DNA of 37,236 bases from an uncultured Methylococcales bacterium (GTDB lineage Bacteria; Pseudomonadota; Gammaproteobacteria; Methylococcales; Methylomonadaceae). The notes under the pieces were generated by a model, which had not been told where the DNA came from, ran no database searches, and saw only the letters and a program-made list of their open reading frames with translations. Made by a program: the position numbers and the translations under genes. This document shows, piece after piece, positions 36,782-37,236 of the stretch; the first letter of the stretch is position 1; each line of letters starts with the position of its first letter. The stretch is from assembly GCA_903902705.1 (NCBI GenBank), contig CAIUVX010000104.1:1-37236 (forward strand), given 5' to 3'.

Positions 36782-37208
36782 CCAAAAACCAAAAGTACAA
36801 AGTCATTTTGTCACTTATATCAGTGTTAAAGATAATTCCAAGATTAATGATAAATTGACTTTAAAAGTTGCTGAATTTTTTCAGGCAAAAAATATCACTC
36901 AATATAAATCAATCGCGGAAAATTCTGAAATTTCGGATGTGGATTTTAAGAAAGTTGAGTTTTCTTATTTTTACGATGTTATTTTCTACGATATTGTAAA
37001 AAACAAAGAAGGAAAAATTGAAATTCCAGTTAAATATTGCATTACTTTAGATAAACAAAATTGCTCAAAAACCTGTGAAAAAACAGGAATGCTTTATGAT
37101 GAAATACTTTTATATAACCAACCTGTATTCTATTTTATCTATATAGACATCAAAGAAATTTTTGATTTTTTGAGGAAAAATCCTGTATTGCCATTAGATA
37201 TTTGGTAG
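36774..37208 (+). CDS. Small unknown protein, third gene of the McrB operon
   Basis: The 144-residue protein matches no family I recognise. It is rich in Lys, Ile, Phe and Tyr, without signal peptide or clear membrane span. Notable are FSYFYDVIFYDIV in the middle, a CSKTCEKTGMLYDEILLYNQ segment and a C-terminus PVLPLDIW. Its ATG lies 8 bp before the nuclease stop, which implies coupled translation and a role in the same system, perhaps an adaptor, inhibitor or specificity factor (inference from position only). Confidence 0.75.
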   Translation: MISQKPKVQSHFVTYISVKDNSKINDKLTLKVAEFFQAKNITQYKSIAENSEISDVDFKKVEFSYFYDVIFYDIVKNKEGKIEIPVKYCITLDKQNCSKTCEKTGMLYDEILLYNQPVFYFIYIDIKEIFDFLRKNPVLPLDIW

Positions 37209-37236
37209 TCATAAACAGTGAGTGATTTGATATTAT

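Overview
The window reads as a chromosome segment of a gammaproteobacterium of moderate to low GC. The dapF-DUF484-xerC block, cmoB, mlaC, an Asp-type (non-cysteine) hemB, nadE, rdgB and a leuA with a leader peptide all fit that class. A DabA-type inorganic-carbon transporter, multidomain c-di-GMP proteins, many short palindromic repeats and a caspase/FGE protein suggest a sulfur-oxidising or methanotrophic lineage (Thiotrichales/Beggiatoales or Methylococcales). That placement is inference; no rRNA or other decisive marker is present.

Layout. 1-6658: two c-di-GMP proteins, a 5'-truncated coiled-coil/PAS/GGDEF/EAL protein and a periplasmic double-binding-domain/PAS/GGDEF protein, flank nadE. 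6774-8672: a small zinc-ribbon protein, then a decayed patch with remnants of HipA-like and Mrr-like genes cut by copies of a 75-bp palindromic element. 8672-13387: housekeeping genes (PLP aminotransferase, TauE/SafE exporter, dapF, DUF484, xerC). 13421-16582: an AT-rich FkbM/TPR/GT41 glycosyltransferase gene, bounded by xerC and by a second, diverged copy of the last 117 bp of xerC, which suggests insertion at the xerC 3' end. 16885-20215: leuA with a predicted Leu-rich leader and attenuator, a PP2C phosphatase and a small EamA transporter. 20317-22982: a two-gene unit of EACC1-like protein and caspase/coiled-coil/FGE-fold protein, followed by strong hairpins; its last codons resemble the variable region of a diversity-generating retroelement (DGR) target. 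23372-29248: dabA, rdgB, an APH-fold kinase and an EamA transporter, closely packed on the minus strand. 29366-32210: cmoB and mlaC, with hemB divergent. 32211-33044: repeats and an ABC-ATPase remnant. 33045-37208: a predicted defence operon of LRR-McrB NTPase, LlaJI/McrC-like PD-(D/E)XK nuclease and a small unknown protein.

The most interesting parts are the LRR-McrB operon, the EACC1/caspase/FGE operon with its DGR-like 3' end, and the xerC-flanked insertion. Non-coding stretches are filled largely by palindromic repeats of at least five kinds. No tRNA, rRNA, CRISPR array, transposase or reverse transcriptase gene was seen.
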